This document shows, one piece after another, positions 1 through 6,646 of a stretch of DNA of 32,306 nucleotides. The translations under genes and the position numbers were made by a program. The notes under the pieces were generated by a model. The model was not told the origin of the DNA. It did not search any database and saw only the letters and a program-made list of their open reading frames with translations. The DNA is taken from the NCBI GenBank assembly GCA_902784465.1, contig CACZUZ010000028.1, positions 1 through 32,306 on the forward strand. Direction: 5' to 3'. Numbering within the stretch: position 1 is the first letter of the stretch; every line of letters begins with the position of its first letter. The DNA is from an uncultured Bacteroidota bacterium. GTDB lineage: Bacteria > Bacteroidota > Bacteroidia > Bacteroidales > P3.

Positions 1-77
1 TTTTCGAAAAATGAAAATCTGTACTACCCAAACATAAACCCGCAAAACGACAAGGTGCTGATGACAAGTGAATTAGA

Positions 78-470
78 CTATTCGAGGGGTGAAGTTGGGT
101 TAAAACTCTTTTCTATGGCCTGGCGTTTGGTGTCGTTCTTGGGACAAGTGTTTGAGAATACAGCAAAAGCCATCCGTTTCGCCCCAACGAGACGTGGTGG
201 CATTTTGTCAATGGTGTCTTTCAATTGCTCTACAGCCTTGCTCGAATCGCCACCTTTCAACTCGATGAAATATTGGTCGGCATATTGCTCGCTTTCCAAT
301 AATTTATCACATTTTTGGCCATCCGCAGCATTAAAAACACATCCATCCACCTGAATGGCACGATAGGTGTTATGGTCGGGATTTTCAAACGTTATCTTTG
401 ATTTGTTTTCTGAGAAAACAATGAGGGAATCGGACCTCATTTCGACACAATTTGCAGGGATTTCATTCAT
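78..470 (-). CDS. small PD-(D/E)XK nuclease-like protein, partner of the adjacent ATPase
   Basis: A 130-residue protein that I do not recognise as a named family. Its ATG overlaps the TGA of the upstream ATPase gene by four bases (ATGA), so the two are almost certainly one translationally coupled unit. The middle reads like a small PD-(D/E)XK nuclease fold: an Asp in KCDKLLE, then 15 residues later a strand ending ELKGGD (the E-x-K half), followed by a helix (SSKAVEQLKDTI). No signal peptide or membrane segment is seen, so it should be cytoplasmic. By inference it is the effector or nucleic-acid-cutting part of a two-gene ATPase/nuclease system, perhaps anti-phage. The nuclease reading rests on a short motif and could be wrong. 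Confidence 0.6.
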   Translation of the reverse strand: MNEIPANCVEMRSDSLIVFSENKSKITFENPDHNTYRAIQVDGCVFNAADGQKCDKLLESEQYADQYFIELKGGDSSKAVEQLKDTIDKMPPRLVGAKRMAFAVFSNTCPKNDTKRQAIEKSFNPTSPLE

Positions 471-1729
471 GACTCAAGCAGTTTGGAGAAGTCGGAGGCT
501 ATAGTGTCGGATGCGGCATCCAAATCGGTCTGGGATATCAGGCGCAAATCATAGTCTTTTATATCCTTGACGGTTCCATTATCCACAGCATAGACGTTGA
601 TGTCTTCGAATGAGATTGTAGATGATTTGCCAACAGTCGATTCTACGGTCATGTCGTCTTTGCATTCAGAAGCTTGGATAAGGTTGTTGAAAGAGGAAAG
701 GATATAAGGACTATGCGTGGCGATGCACAGGCTATTATCTTGAGTGGTATTTATCTGTTTGGCCATCCATTTCACCAACTCATACTGCGTAGAGGGGAAA
801 AGATTCTCTTCCGGCTCTTCGAGGTAGATTGTTGTATGTTGGGTTAGTGAGAAATTGTCTACTATCTCACTAAACTTGACCTCTTCTTGATGTGAGGAAA
901 AGAACTTTATACGAGGTTCTGGGAAAGCTTTTGTAATATCATCGACCCTGCCTACAATATTGGAGCCATTCGACTGCGTAAATTTTTCCTTATATAACGT
1001 GTCCTGCAGGCTGTTTAGTTCTCGTTCTTGCGCCACACTGAGACGGCGGGGGCGGTGTAGTTCGTGAAAAGTCAGGTGATTTATCAAGCCACATAGCGGA
1101 ACGACGGACTGAAGTCCGCTTGATGCATTCAGAAATGCAATTTCGGTACTGTTGTTAATATGAATCCGTTCCCTGGATTGCTCCTTATCGTAATAATAGG
1201 AAAGTCCAAGATCCAGGATATCAAGTTTGCTGTATTGCGGGAATGTGTTGCGTGCATTTTCCCAATCAGACATGTATCCTTGGATGTTGTTGTCATTGCT
1301 AAACGAGATGTCAAACCAATTAGGGATGACTGCCACGATGTTGCGTTCGGCTGGTATATAAGCTATTTGGGGTCGACGGTATTGCCAGCGGTTACGTGGT
1401 TTCCATTTGAAGCTGAACTGAATCTTTTCAGGGGATCCGGAAATAGAAAAGGTCATAAATGAGGATTCGTATTTAATCAGGAACCCTTTTTTTATAAAGC
1501 CGTTCAATCGATGGTAGTCCACAAGGCGTTTCCAAAACTCAAATTCATTCAGGTAATCTTCTGGGGCCTGACTCAACTCAATCCGTTTTTCAATCCAGTT
1601 ACAATAGGACGCAATTTTTAGGATGCAACTTTTGCCAGAACTTTGTGGACCAATAAAAAGATTGTATTTGGCAAAATCTACAAATACATTTGTTAGCGGC
1701 CCTATATTTTTGATTGTCAGCCTCTTCAT
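467..1729 (-). CDS. AAA family ATPase (AAA_15/OLD-like, SMC-type head)
   Basis: A 420-residue cytoplasmic ATPase of the ABC/SMC-head class. Near the N-terminus it has FKIGP-like opening sequence leading into Walker A GPQSSGKS; ASSGLQS in the middle acts like the ABC signature; Walker B is TIYLEEPEENLFP; the switch histidine lies in CIATHSPYIL. Proteins of this architecture occur in OLD, Septu and related defence systems, but no TOPRIM or other nuclease domain is fused here. The start is placed at the ATG at 1729 (MKRLTIK). A longer reading from a TTG at 1759 would begin inside the promoter motif at 1756-1764. The downstream gene overlaps by four bases, and the pair probably acts together. The exact subfamily is not resolved. 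Confidence 0.85.
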   Translation of the reverse strand: MKRLTIKNIGPLTNVFVDFAKYNLFIGPQSSGKSCILKIASYCNWIEKRIELSQAPEDYLNEFEFWKRLVDYHRLNGFIKKGFLIKYESSFMTFSISGSPEKIQFSFKWKPRNRWQYRRPQIAYIPAERNIVAVIPNWFDISFSNDNNIQGYMSDWENARNTFPQYSKLDILDLGLSYYYDKEQSRERIHINNSTEIAFLNASSGLQSVVPLCGLINHLTFHELHRPRRLSVAQERELNSLQDTLYKEKFTQSNGSNIVGRVDDITKAFPEPRIKFFSSHQEEVKFSEIVDNFSLTQHTTIYLEEPEENLFPSTQYELVKWMAKQINTTQDNSLCIATHSPYILSSFNNLIQASECKDDMTVESTVGKSSTISFEDINVYAVDNGTVKDIKDYDLRLISQTDLDAASDTIASDFSKLLES

Positions 1730-1755
1730 GTTTGATATCCATTTACTATAATTCT

Positions 1756-1764
1756 GCAAAGATA
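1756..1764 (-). promoter_or_regulatory. Bacteroidota -7 promoter element for the ATPase/nuclease pair
   Basis: Read on the minus strand this is TATCTTTGC, an exact match to TAnnTTTG. It lies about 26 bases before the ATG at 1729, so the leader would be about 20 bases. It rules out the longer TTG start. No clear TTTG -33 element was found at the usual spacing. Confidence 0.7.
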
Positions 1765-1860
1765 CGAATAATATTTCAAACCTACAGGCTTATTTTTCAA
1801 CAGAGTTAAAGCTATTACATAGAAACCACATAGAAGGGAAACCATTGAATGCAAGAATGC

Positions 1861-2022
1861 GTTTTTCACTTGATTTTATTTACACCAGCGGTGCTGACTC
1901 GCTACATATGATTTATTCAGCGGAGCTCGCAGGCATACCACAAGGCCTCTACCGAGGCAGAATGTGTAAATTGGGAATGCTTTAAAAAAAAACGTAAATT
2001 TGCTATTTTGGGAATGCGTTAG
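1861..2022. repeat. intergenic repeat block A (GCGGTGCT box, hairpin, AATG octamers)
   Basis: The stretch 1765-2110 has no gene. It holds a box at 1861-1907 (GTTTTTC...CAGCGGTGCTGACTCGCT), the segment GCAGGCATACCAC, a hairpin GCCTC-tacc-GAGGC and then CAGAATGTGT and further AATG octamers (near 1985 and 2016). The same order recurs at 4629-4740 and 6242-6440. It therefore looks like a dispersed non-coding repeat rather than chance sequence. Confidence 0.6.
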
Positions 2023-2110
2023 TGGGGATACACGAGACTTCGCCGTGGGGTGACGGCAATCGGCAGACAGGGTCTTTATAAATATATTTTTCCAATTTCA
2101 AAAATAGTTG

Positions 2111-2119
2111 TACTTTTGC
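2111..2119 (+). promoter_or_regulatory. -7 promoter element of a decayed ATPase gene
   Basis: TACTTTTGC fits TAnnTTTG and lies 42 bases before the ATG at 2161. The surrounding sequence (AGTTGTA..TTTTGCA..TCGAAAA) matches the promoter at 4869, which suggests both drove related ATPase genes. Confidence 0.6.
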
Positions 2120-2160
2120 ATTTCGAAAAAATGGATGTATAACCACAAAATCGAAACACA

Positions 2161-2509
2161 ATGACCGTTGAACGTCCGAAATATATTGAACAACTGATGA
2201 ATGCACGCGGCAATAGTCAGCGTGGATGTGGACAACGTGATTGTCAGGCCACAGGGAGAGCATCGACAGACGTTGGAAGTGGATTTTGTGGCTAACAAAG
2301 GAGGGCAACGCTACTATGTCCAGTCGGCATACCAGATGCTATCAGACGAAAAGATGATACAGGAGAAGCGGTCCCTGCTACACATTAACGACTCATTCAA
2401 GAAGATTTTGCTCTCGATGGACCACCAAAATGTTAGACACGATGAGAATGGTATTGTCACGATGGGTCTAATGCATTTTCTGTCCGACAAAAACAGCCTG
2501 GAGGCGTAA
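2161..2509 (+). pseudogene. collapsed ATP-binding protein (AAA_14/DUF4143 type), internal deletion
   Basis: The ATG at 2161 opens MTVERPKYIEQLMNA, a typical beginning for the DUF4143 class of ATP-binding proteins. After about 15-18 codons the reading frame changes and runs straight into the C-terminal end of such a protein (LEVDFVANKGGQRYYVQSAY, then NDSFKKI and FLSDKNSLEA, ending in TAA at 2507-2509). The Walker A and B region and most of the DUF4143 domain, roughly 300 codons, is missing. The promoter is intact. This is the footprint of one large internal deletion with a frameshift at the join near 2205-2217. The C-terminal 102 codons remain open but are very unlikely to make a working enzyme. 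Confidence 0.8.
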
Positions 2510-2579
2510 GCTTGATGTGCGAACCCACCAAGAATGGGTCAACTTCATTTAGAGAAACTGTCGACCCGTCGCCGTGGTG

Positions 2580-2622
2580 TGCCGTCGGCTTAGCCGACTG
2601 GTATGCCGTCAGCTCGGCTGAC
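2580..2622. repeat. two tandem palindromes, 24 bp apart
   Basis: TGCCGTCGGC-tta-GCCGAC (2580-2598) and TGCCGTCAGC-tcg-GCTGAC (2604-2622). Both begin TGCCGTC and form a 6-bp stem with a 3-base loop. One stem pair differs but stays paired (G-C in one, A-T in the other). The link TGGTATGCC is the reverse complement of the GGCATACC seen in repeat block A. The remaining sequence from 2510 to 2713 shows no convincing gene. Confidence 0.6.
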
Positions 2623-2713
2623 AACTGTCGTCGGACCATCGCCAAAGGATCTTTTTCATTATTAAATGCAGGCACAGAAATATGGAAAAAGTGACGATTT
2701 GATGAAAAATAAT

Positions 2714-2765
2714 GTTGGAAAATCGGACATTAGTCGCATATTTGCAGTTGGAAAACCGGACAATA
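2714..2765 (+). repeat. direct repeat before a decayed ATPase gene
   Basis: GTTGGAAAATCGGACATTA at 2714-2732 recurs as GTTGGAAAACCGGACAATA at 2747-2765, a 33-base spacing with two mismatches. The second copy ends two bases before the ATG at 2768. It could be an operator or a duplicated leader; function is unknown. Confidence 0.5.
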
Positions 2766-2767
2766 TT

Positions 2768-3281
2768 ATGCTTAAAAGAAAGATTGATAGTTATTTAGAT
2801 AATTTCTTTACTCATTCAAAGCAAGCGCAGCAGGAATCTCTTCAAGCTGTTCCAAAATGACATTGGCTTGTTGGCAAGCCAATATGCAGAAGGCATCCAG
2901 TTGCGTATCATAAACGACGAAAAGAGCATCAACTTTGGAGCCATCTTCGAAAATGTGGTGGCACAAGAACTGCACGCCCACGGATATGACCTGTATTACT
3001 TCAACAGTAAAAAGCAAGGAGAGCTTGACTTTGTTATTGAACGCAACGGATATGTTGCGCCTATTGAGGTAAAATCAGGCAAGGACTACCAGCGCCACAA
3101 TGCATTGTCGAATGTTATGGAGAATACCGAGTACGCCATACCACAGGCATTTGTTTTTTGTCACGACAATGTAAGCGTCTGCAACAATGTGTGTTATCTC
3201 CCTATATATATGGTTGCTTTTCTTGTCAAGGAGATGATGGATGACATTTTGTATTCAATTGATATGAGCGGGATTCAGTAA
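2768..3281 (+). pseudogene. second collapsed ATP-binding protein (AAA/DUF4143)
   Basis: The ATG at 2768 opens MLKRKIDSYLDNFFTHSKQA, the usual N-terminus of this family just before the Walker A strand. Within 20 codons the gene jumps, in a different frame, to the C-terminal DUF4143 part (NLFKLFQNDIGLLASQYAEG, then INFGAIFENVVAQEL). It ends with the nuclease-like tail GELDFVIERNG...PIEVKSGKDY. Both nucleotide-binding motifs are gone. The C-terminal frame is open from about 2820 to the TAA at 3281. Like the relic at 2161, an internal deletion of several hundred bases with a frame change explains it. The family tail carries a PD-(D/E)XK-like D...E-x-K pattern, still visible here. Confidence 0.8.
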
Positions 3282-3289
3282 GAATAATA

Positions 3290-3367
3290 GAATGTGTTAA
3301 CGTGTGAATGCGTTAAAATGAATGCGTTAATGTGTAAATGTGTGAATGTGCTAATGCATTAATGCTC
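3290..3367. repeat. 8-bp tandem repeat array, consensus NAATGYGT
   Basis: Nine octamers in register apart from one 6-base break: GAATGTGT, TAACGTGT, GAATGCGT, then GAATGCGT, TAATGTGT, AAATGTGT, GAATGTGC, TAATGCAT, TAATGCTC. It fills the gap between the relic ending at 3281 and the promoter at 3419. Confidence 0.75.
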
Positions 3368-3418
3368 GTATATCGTATATGCCTCAATTATTTTTTCCCA
3401 TGATTTGAAAAATCTTCG

Positions 3419-3427
3419 TATCTTTGC
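3419..3427 (+). promoter_or_regulatory. -7 promoter element of the ATPase at 3475
   Basis: TATCTTTGC matches TAnnTTTG exactly and lies 48 bases before the ATG. An inverted repeat (3424-3456) starts inside it. Confidence 0.7.
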
Positions 3428-3456
3428 GAAAAATTTCGTTGCGAATATTTTCGCAA
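3424..3456. promoter_or_regulatory. inverted repeat over promoter and transcription start
   Basis: TTGCGAAAA (3424-3432) and TTTTCGCAA (3448-3456) are perfect 9-bp arms with a 15-base loop; the loop edges can pair further (ATT with AAT). The left arm overlaps the -7 element, so a protein bound here would block transcription. Alternatively it is a leader RNA hairpin. Confidence 0.5.
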
Positions 3457-3474
3457 TCATAAAATGCTAACAAT

Positions 3475-4533
3475 ATGAATCCTTTTAAGTTCGGAACGAT
3501 TGTAGAAGGTGATTTTTTCACTGATAGGGTGGCGGAAACGGCTCAACTAACACAAAAACTGAACAGCGAAAACCACATTGTGCTTATCAGTCCTCGCCGT
3601 TATGGGAAAAGTAGTCTTGTACAGCGTGTACTCTCCCAGACCAATCGTCCAATCCTTCAATTGGACCTACAATATGTGCTTAGTGTGGATGACTTTGCTG
3701 CACAACTATTGAGAACTATTTTCAAACGGTTCCCGATGGAGAAAGTACGTCATGCGATGTCGCACTTCCGCGTAATACCTATGATTTCATCCAATCCAGT
3801 GACTGGAGCCATGGAAGTTAGTTTCCAGCCTACGGCCAACTCATCAGTCTTGTTGGAAGATGCGATGGCTTTGGTGGACAAAGTGACTTCACCCGATAAC
3901 CGACTGATTATTGTGCTTGACGAATTCCAAGAGGTTACCAAAATCAAGAAGGGGTTTGACAAACAACTAAGGTCGTTAATGCAGCATCAGAAGAATTTGA
4001 ACTATATTCTTCTCGGAAGCCAGGAGTCGATGATGGAAGCCATCTTCGAGAAAAAGACATCGCCATTCTACCATTTCGGACAGATGATACGTTTGCCTAA
4101 AATCCCATACGAGGACTTCCTTACGTATATTACCGAACGTCTTCCCAACAAAAGCACTCAAGTGGCAGAGGAAATATTAGGATTCTCCGCGTGCCACCCT
4201 TACTATACACAGCAGTTGTCATCGCAGGTATGGGAGATGATGAAATATCAGAAAATCAATGATGATGTAGTACGAAAAGCGGTTGACGCTCTTGTGTCTA
4301 TGCACGATCTCGACTATGAGCGTCTATGGCAGAATCTGAACAGGACTGATAGGTTTACGCTTAAACAACTGGTGCTAAACAGGCAACCTTTGCAGAATCG
4401 AAATCAGGCAACGAGTACTTCCTATAGCTCATTGCTGAGAATGATTAAGTCCGGCCTTATTGTGCGTAGCATCCATTACGAGGTGGAAGATCCGTTTTTC
4501 CGTCAGTGGATTAGCCAGAATATCCTGCAATAA
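3475..4533 (+). CDS. AAA ATPase, archaeal-ATPase-like single-domain protein
   Basis: A 352-residue cytoplasmic P-loop ATPase. The opening MNPFKFGTIVEGDFFTDR is the usual lead-in of the PF01637-like class found in many copies in Bacteroidota. Walker A is SPRRYGKSS (about residues 39-47), Walker B is LIIVLDEFQE (about residues 143-152), and the sensor-like strand is NYILLGSQES. The C-terminal third (HPYYTQQLSSQVWEMM, then a winged-helix-like part ending DPFFRQW) is also typical. Length and both ends look complete. No partner gene is coupled to it. The biological role of this class is unknown; links to mobile or defence DNA are inferred from its setting among ATPase relics and repeats. Confidence 0.85.
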   Translation: MNPFKFGTIVEGDFFTDRVAETAQLTQKLNSENHIVLISPRRYGKSSLVQRVLSQTNRPILQLDLQYVLSVDDFAAQLLRTIFKRFPMEKVRHAMSHFRVIPMISSNPVTGAMEVSFQPTANSSVLLEDAMALVDKVTSPDNRLIIVLDEFQEVTKIKKGFDKQLRSLMQHQKNLNYILLGSQESMMEAIFEKKTSPFYHFGQMIRLPKIPYEDFLTYITERLPNKSTQVAEEILGFSACHPYYTQQLSSQVWEMMKYQKINDDVVRKAVDALVSMHDLDYERLWQNLNRTDRFTLKQLVLNRQPLQNRNQATSTSYSSLLRMIKSGLIVRSIHYEVEDPFFRQWISQNILQ

Positions 4534-4536
4534 TGA

Positions 4537-4633
4537 GAATGTGGGAATGCGTTAATGTGTAAATGCTTTGGAAAATGCGTAAATGAGCAAATGTGTGAAT
4601 GCGCTTTAAGAATGTGTTAACGTGTGAATGTGT
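4537..4633. repeat. 8-bp tandem repeat array, consensus NAATGYGT
   Basis: Eleven octamers with two short breaks, beginning GAATGTGG, GAATGCGT, TAATGTGT, AAATGCTT and ending GAATGTGT, TAACGTGT, GAATGTGT. The array starts three bases after the stop of the ATPase gene. Its end (GCTTTAAGAATGTGTTAACG) recurs at 6243. Confidence 0.75.
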
Positions 4634-4740
4634 TTTTCGCATGATTTGATTTATTTCAGCGGTGCTCAAAGCCTGCAAAGCAGGCAGAATGCGTAAATGC
4701 GTTAATGTGGGAATGCGCTTTGAGAATGCGTGAATGCGGA
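4629..4740. repeat. intergenic repeat block B (GCGGTGCT box, hairpin, octamers)
   Basis: A box TGTTTTTCGC...TTCAGCGGTGCT (4630-4667) is followed by a hairpin GCCTGC-aaa-GCAGGC, then CAGAATGCGT and six octamers (4687-4739). It has the same order of parts as blocks at 1861 and 6242, but with a different stem sequence that still pairs. Confidence 0.6.
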
Positions 4741-4786
4741 TCCCTCCAGCTCTCTGCATGTTGCCGTGCTTACGTGACTCACAGCA

Positions 4787-4840
4787 TTTTTTATGCAAAA
4801 AATACGTTCTACTGCATAAAAAAGATAATATTTTATGCAA
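4787..4840. promoter_or_regulatory. three TTTTATGCA boxes, probable operator of the ATPase at 4897
   Basis: TTTTTTATGCA (4787-4797) and TGCATAAAAAA (4813-4823) are perfect 11-bp inverted arms with a 15-base spacer. A third box TTTTATGCAA follows at 4831-4840. The set ends about 29 bases before the -7 element at 4869, a position suited to a repressor or activator. The first pair could also act as a rho-independent terminator for transcription from either side. Confidence 0.55.
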
Positions 4841-4868
4841 TAAGTTTTGCCGATTGAAAAAAAAGTTG

Positions 4869-4877
4869 TATTTTTGC
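4869..4877 (+). promoter_or_regulatory. -7 promoter element of the ATPase at 4897
   Basis: TATTTTTGC matches TAnnTTTG, 28 bases before the ATG. The flanks resemble those of the promoter at 2111. Confidence 0.7.
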
Positions 4878-4896
4878 ACTCGAAAATATATAAAAA

Positions 4897-6141
4897 ATGA
4901 GAACGGTTATTCTAAATCAAAAGAAGGAACGGGACGAGTTGACAGCTCGTCCATATCTGACACGTCGAAACGCACAAGATACAGAGATTCTGTTACGGAA
5001 CCATCTCATCAAGTTGATTACCGGCCCCCGGCGAGTGGGCAAATCCACACAGGCTCTATTGATGCTACGAAATAAAAACTTCGCCTATCTCAATTTCGAC
5101 AGTCAACAGTTGCTTGATAGCTGGGATGCCAATCTTGTTATGCGCACACTTGATGATGTCTATCCCGGTTATGAATACCTGCTGCTCGATGAGGTACAGA
5201 ATCTACCAGATTGGGATTTATGGGTAAGCGAACTCTACAGAATGGGCAAAAACATGGTCATCACCGGCAGCAACGCAAAAATGCTTTCAAGCGAGATGGC
5301 TACAGTTCTGACTGGGAAATATCTTCAAGTGGAAATGTTACCATTCAGCCTTGAGGAGTTTTTTGATTGGAACAAACTTGACCTACATGGTCTGACGGAG
5401 GAAAATAAGACCGACGCATCGGTTTTAATAGATGATTATTTGCGTAATGGCGGTTATCCCGAGGTCGTGGCTTCCCGCCAGTTGACTCGCAGCTATCTTG
5501 ATACATTATTTGACTCTATCGTCTGGAAAGATGTGGCCAAGCGTCATAATGTACGTAACATTACAGACTTGAACGACCTTGCGTTGTATCTTGTCTCAAA
5601 CTTCTGCAATCCTCTTAGTGCTAATGAACTTACAGAAGAGTTGGGGTTCTCAAGTGTGAATACAACCAAGAAATATCTGGATTATCTCCATGAGCCATAC
5701 CTCTTTTACTATTTGCCTCGTTACAACAACAAATTAAAGTTAATGAAAAAGGCTCCCCGGAAAGTGTATGTAGTGGACAACGGATTTGTTGAAGCAAAGG
5801 CATTTTCTTTGAGTGACAATCTTGGGCGGTTGCTGGAAAATCAAGTGTTCGTTGAGTTAATACGCAGAGGATACAACACAGACAAAACAATATTCTATTA
5901 TCGTTCACGAAATGACAAGGAAGTGGATTTTGTTTTACGTAATGGGCCGCATATTACACGTTTGGTGCAAGTATGCTATGATTTAGGAAGTCCAAAAACA
6001 GAAAAACGAGAAGTGGATGCTTTGCTTGAATGCGCAGGAGAACTGAATTGTGACAACCTTTTGATAGTTACTAATGCTGAGCAACGTACAATAGAAAAGA
6101 ATGGCTATAGGATAGATGTGGTACCTATATCCATGTTATAG
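4897..6141 (+). CDS. ATP-binding protein, AAA_14 + DUF4143
   Basis: A complete 414-residue member of the AAA_14/DUF4143 family, the intact form of what the relics at 2161 and 2768 once were. It has Walker A GPRRVGKST (about residues 42-50), Walker B YLLLDEVQNLPDW (about residues 94-106), and the sensor MVITGSNAKML. The DUF4143 half includes FEN-like NQVFVELIRRGYNTD followed by a nuclease-like tail FYYRSRNDKEVDFVLRNG. The tail's D...(V)Q pattern departs from E-x-K: VQVCYD sits where the catalytic E-x-K strand would be, so nuclease activity is doubtful. The protein is cytoplasmic. Family function is unknown; many paralogs per genome are common in Bacteroidota. It is flanked by repeat blocks on both sides and carries its own promoter and operator-like boxes. 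Confidence 0.88.
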   Translation: MRTVILNQKKERDELTARPYLTRRNAQDTEILLRNHLIKLITGPRRVGKSTQALLMLRNKNFAYLNFDSQQLLDSWDANLVMRTLDDVYPGYEYLLLDEVQNLPDWDLWVSELYRMGKNMVITGSNAKMLSSEMATVLTGKYLQVEMLPFSLEEFFDWNKLDLHGLTEENKTDASVLIDDYLRNGGYPEVVASRQLTRSYLDTLFDSIVWKDVAKRHNVRNITDLNDLALYLVSNFCNPLSANELTEELGFSSVNTTKKYLDYLHEPYLFYYLPRYNNKLKLMKKAPRKVYVVDNGFVEAKAFSLSDNLGRLLENQVFVELIRRGYNTDKTIFYYRSRNDKEVDFVLRNGPHITRLVQVCYDLGSPKTEKREVDALLECAGELNCDNLLIVTNAEQRTIEKNGYRIDVVPISML

Positions 6142-6241
6142 TGAAAGGGTCCCAAGCTGACATGCCAAAAGATTACCGATGGATTACAATATTATGATGT
6201 GTAGGTTGTGAACTGATGTCGGCGACCCTGTGGAGCCAAAG

Positions 6242-6440
6242 CGCTTTAAGAATGTGTTAACGTGTTTTTCGCTTGATTAATTATTATTCAGCGGTGCTGA
6301 CTCGCTGCATTAATTCTTGTTTCAACGGTGCTATTCGCTGTATTAATTCATATTAAAGCGGTGCCCATCACACTTTCAGTGGTCGCAGGCATACCACGCA
6401 GGCCGGCAAAACGGCCACAGGCAGTTTCGCTCATATGGGG
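6242..6440. repeat. intergenic repeat block C with three ~34-bp tandem units
   Basis: The gene-free stretch 6142-6646 contains GCTTTAAGAATGTGTTAACG (6243-6262), a TGTTTTTCGC box, and three tandem imperfect units starting at 6289, 6323 and about 6355 (CAGCGGTGCTGACTCGCTG, CAACGGTGCTATTCGCTG, AAGCGGTGCCCATC). After them come GCAGGCATACCAC, a hairpin GGCCG-gcaaaa-CGGCC (6401-6416) and CAGAATGTGT. It is the longest copy of the family seen at 1861 and 4629. A 77-codon reading frame across it is not credible as a gene. Confidence 0.6.
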
Positions 6441-6581
6441 CCAGGCAGAATGTGTGACCACTACGGCTTTTCTGGGGCATCCGCGTTTCTTCTCACTGAC
6501 CTTCTTTGGCTTGTACTCGGCAGAGGAAGGACAATTAACGGAAATTAATGTTGAAAGATAATATGGAATCGTTTTTATTGC

Positions 6582-6590
6582 TATCTTTGC
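6582..6590 (+). promoter_or_regulatory. -7 promoter element of the DUF4919-like gene
   Basis: TATCTTTGC matches TAnnTTTG exactly, 65 bases before the ATG at 6647. It lies inside the longer reading frame that begins at 6548, so it argues for the later start. Confidence 0.7.
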
Positions 6591-6646
6591 ACAATAAACA
6601 TTGTTGTTTTTTTCGCACTCTTTTCCATAAACATATTGATTTTCAG

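Noticed and set aside
3290-4740. CRISPR array
   Set aside because: The repeats are 8-bp back-to-back units without spacers of uniform length, and no cas genes are present.
4511-4879. 122-codon open frame on the minus strand across the repeat block
   Set aside because: Its sequence is a translation of the AATG octamers (repeated THLRI/ THSH pattern) and it crosses the operator-like boxes.
6328-6561. 77-codon open frame before the DUF4919-like gene
   Set aside because: It lies in the dispersed repeat block and has no family resemblance or start signal.
6548-6646. Longer N-terminus for the DUF4919-like protein
   Set aside because: It would be translated across the -7 promoter element and would bury the signal peptide 33 residues inside the protein.
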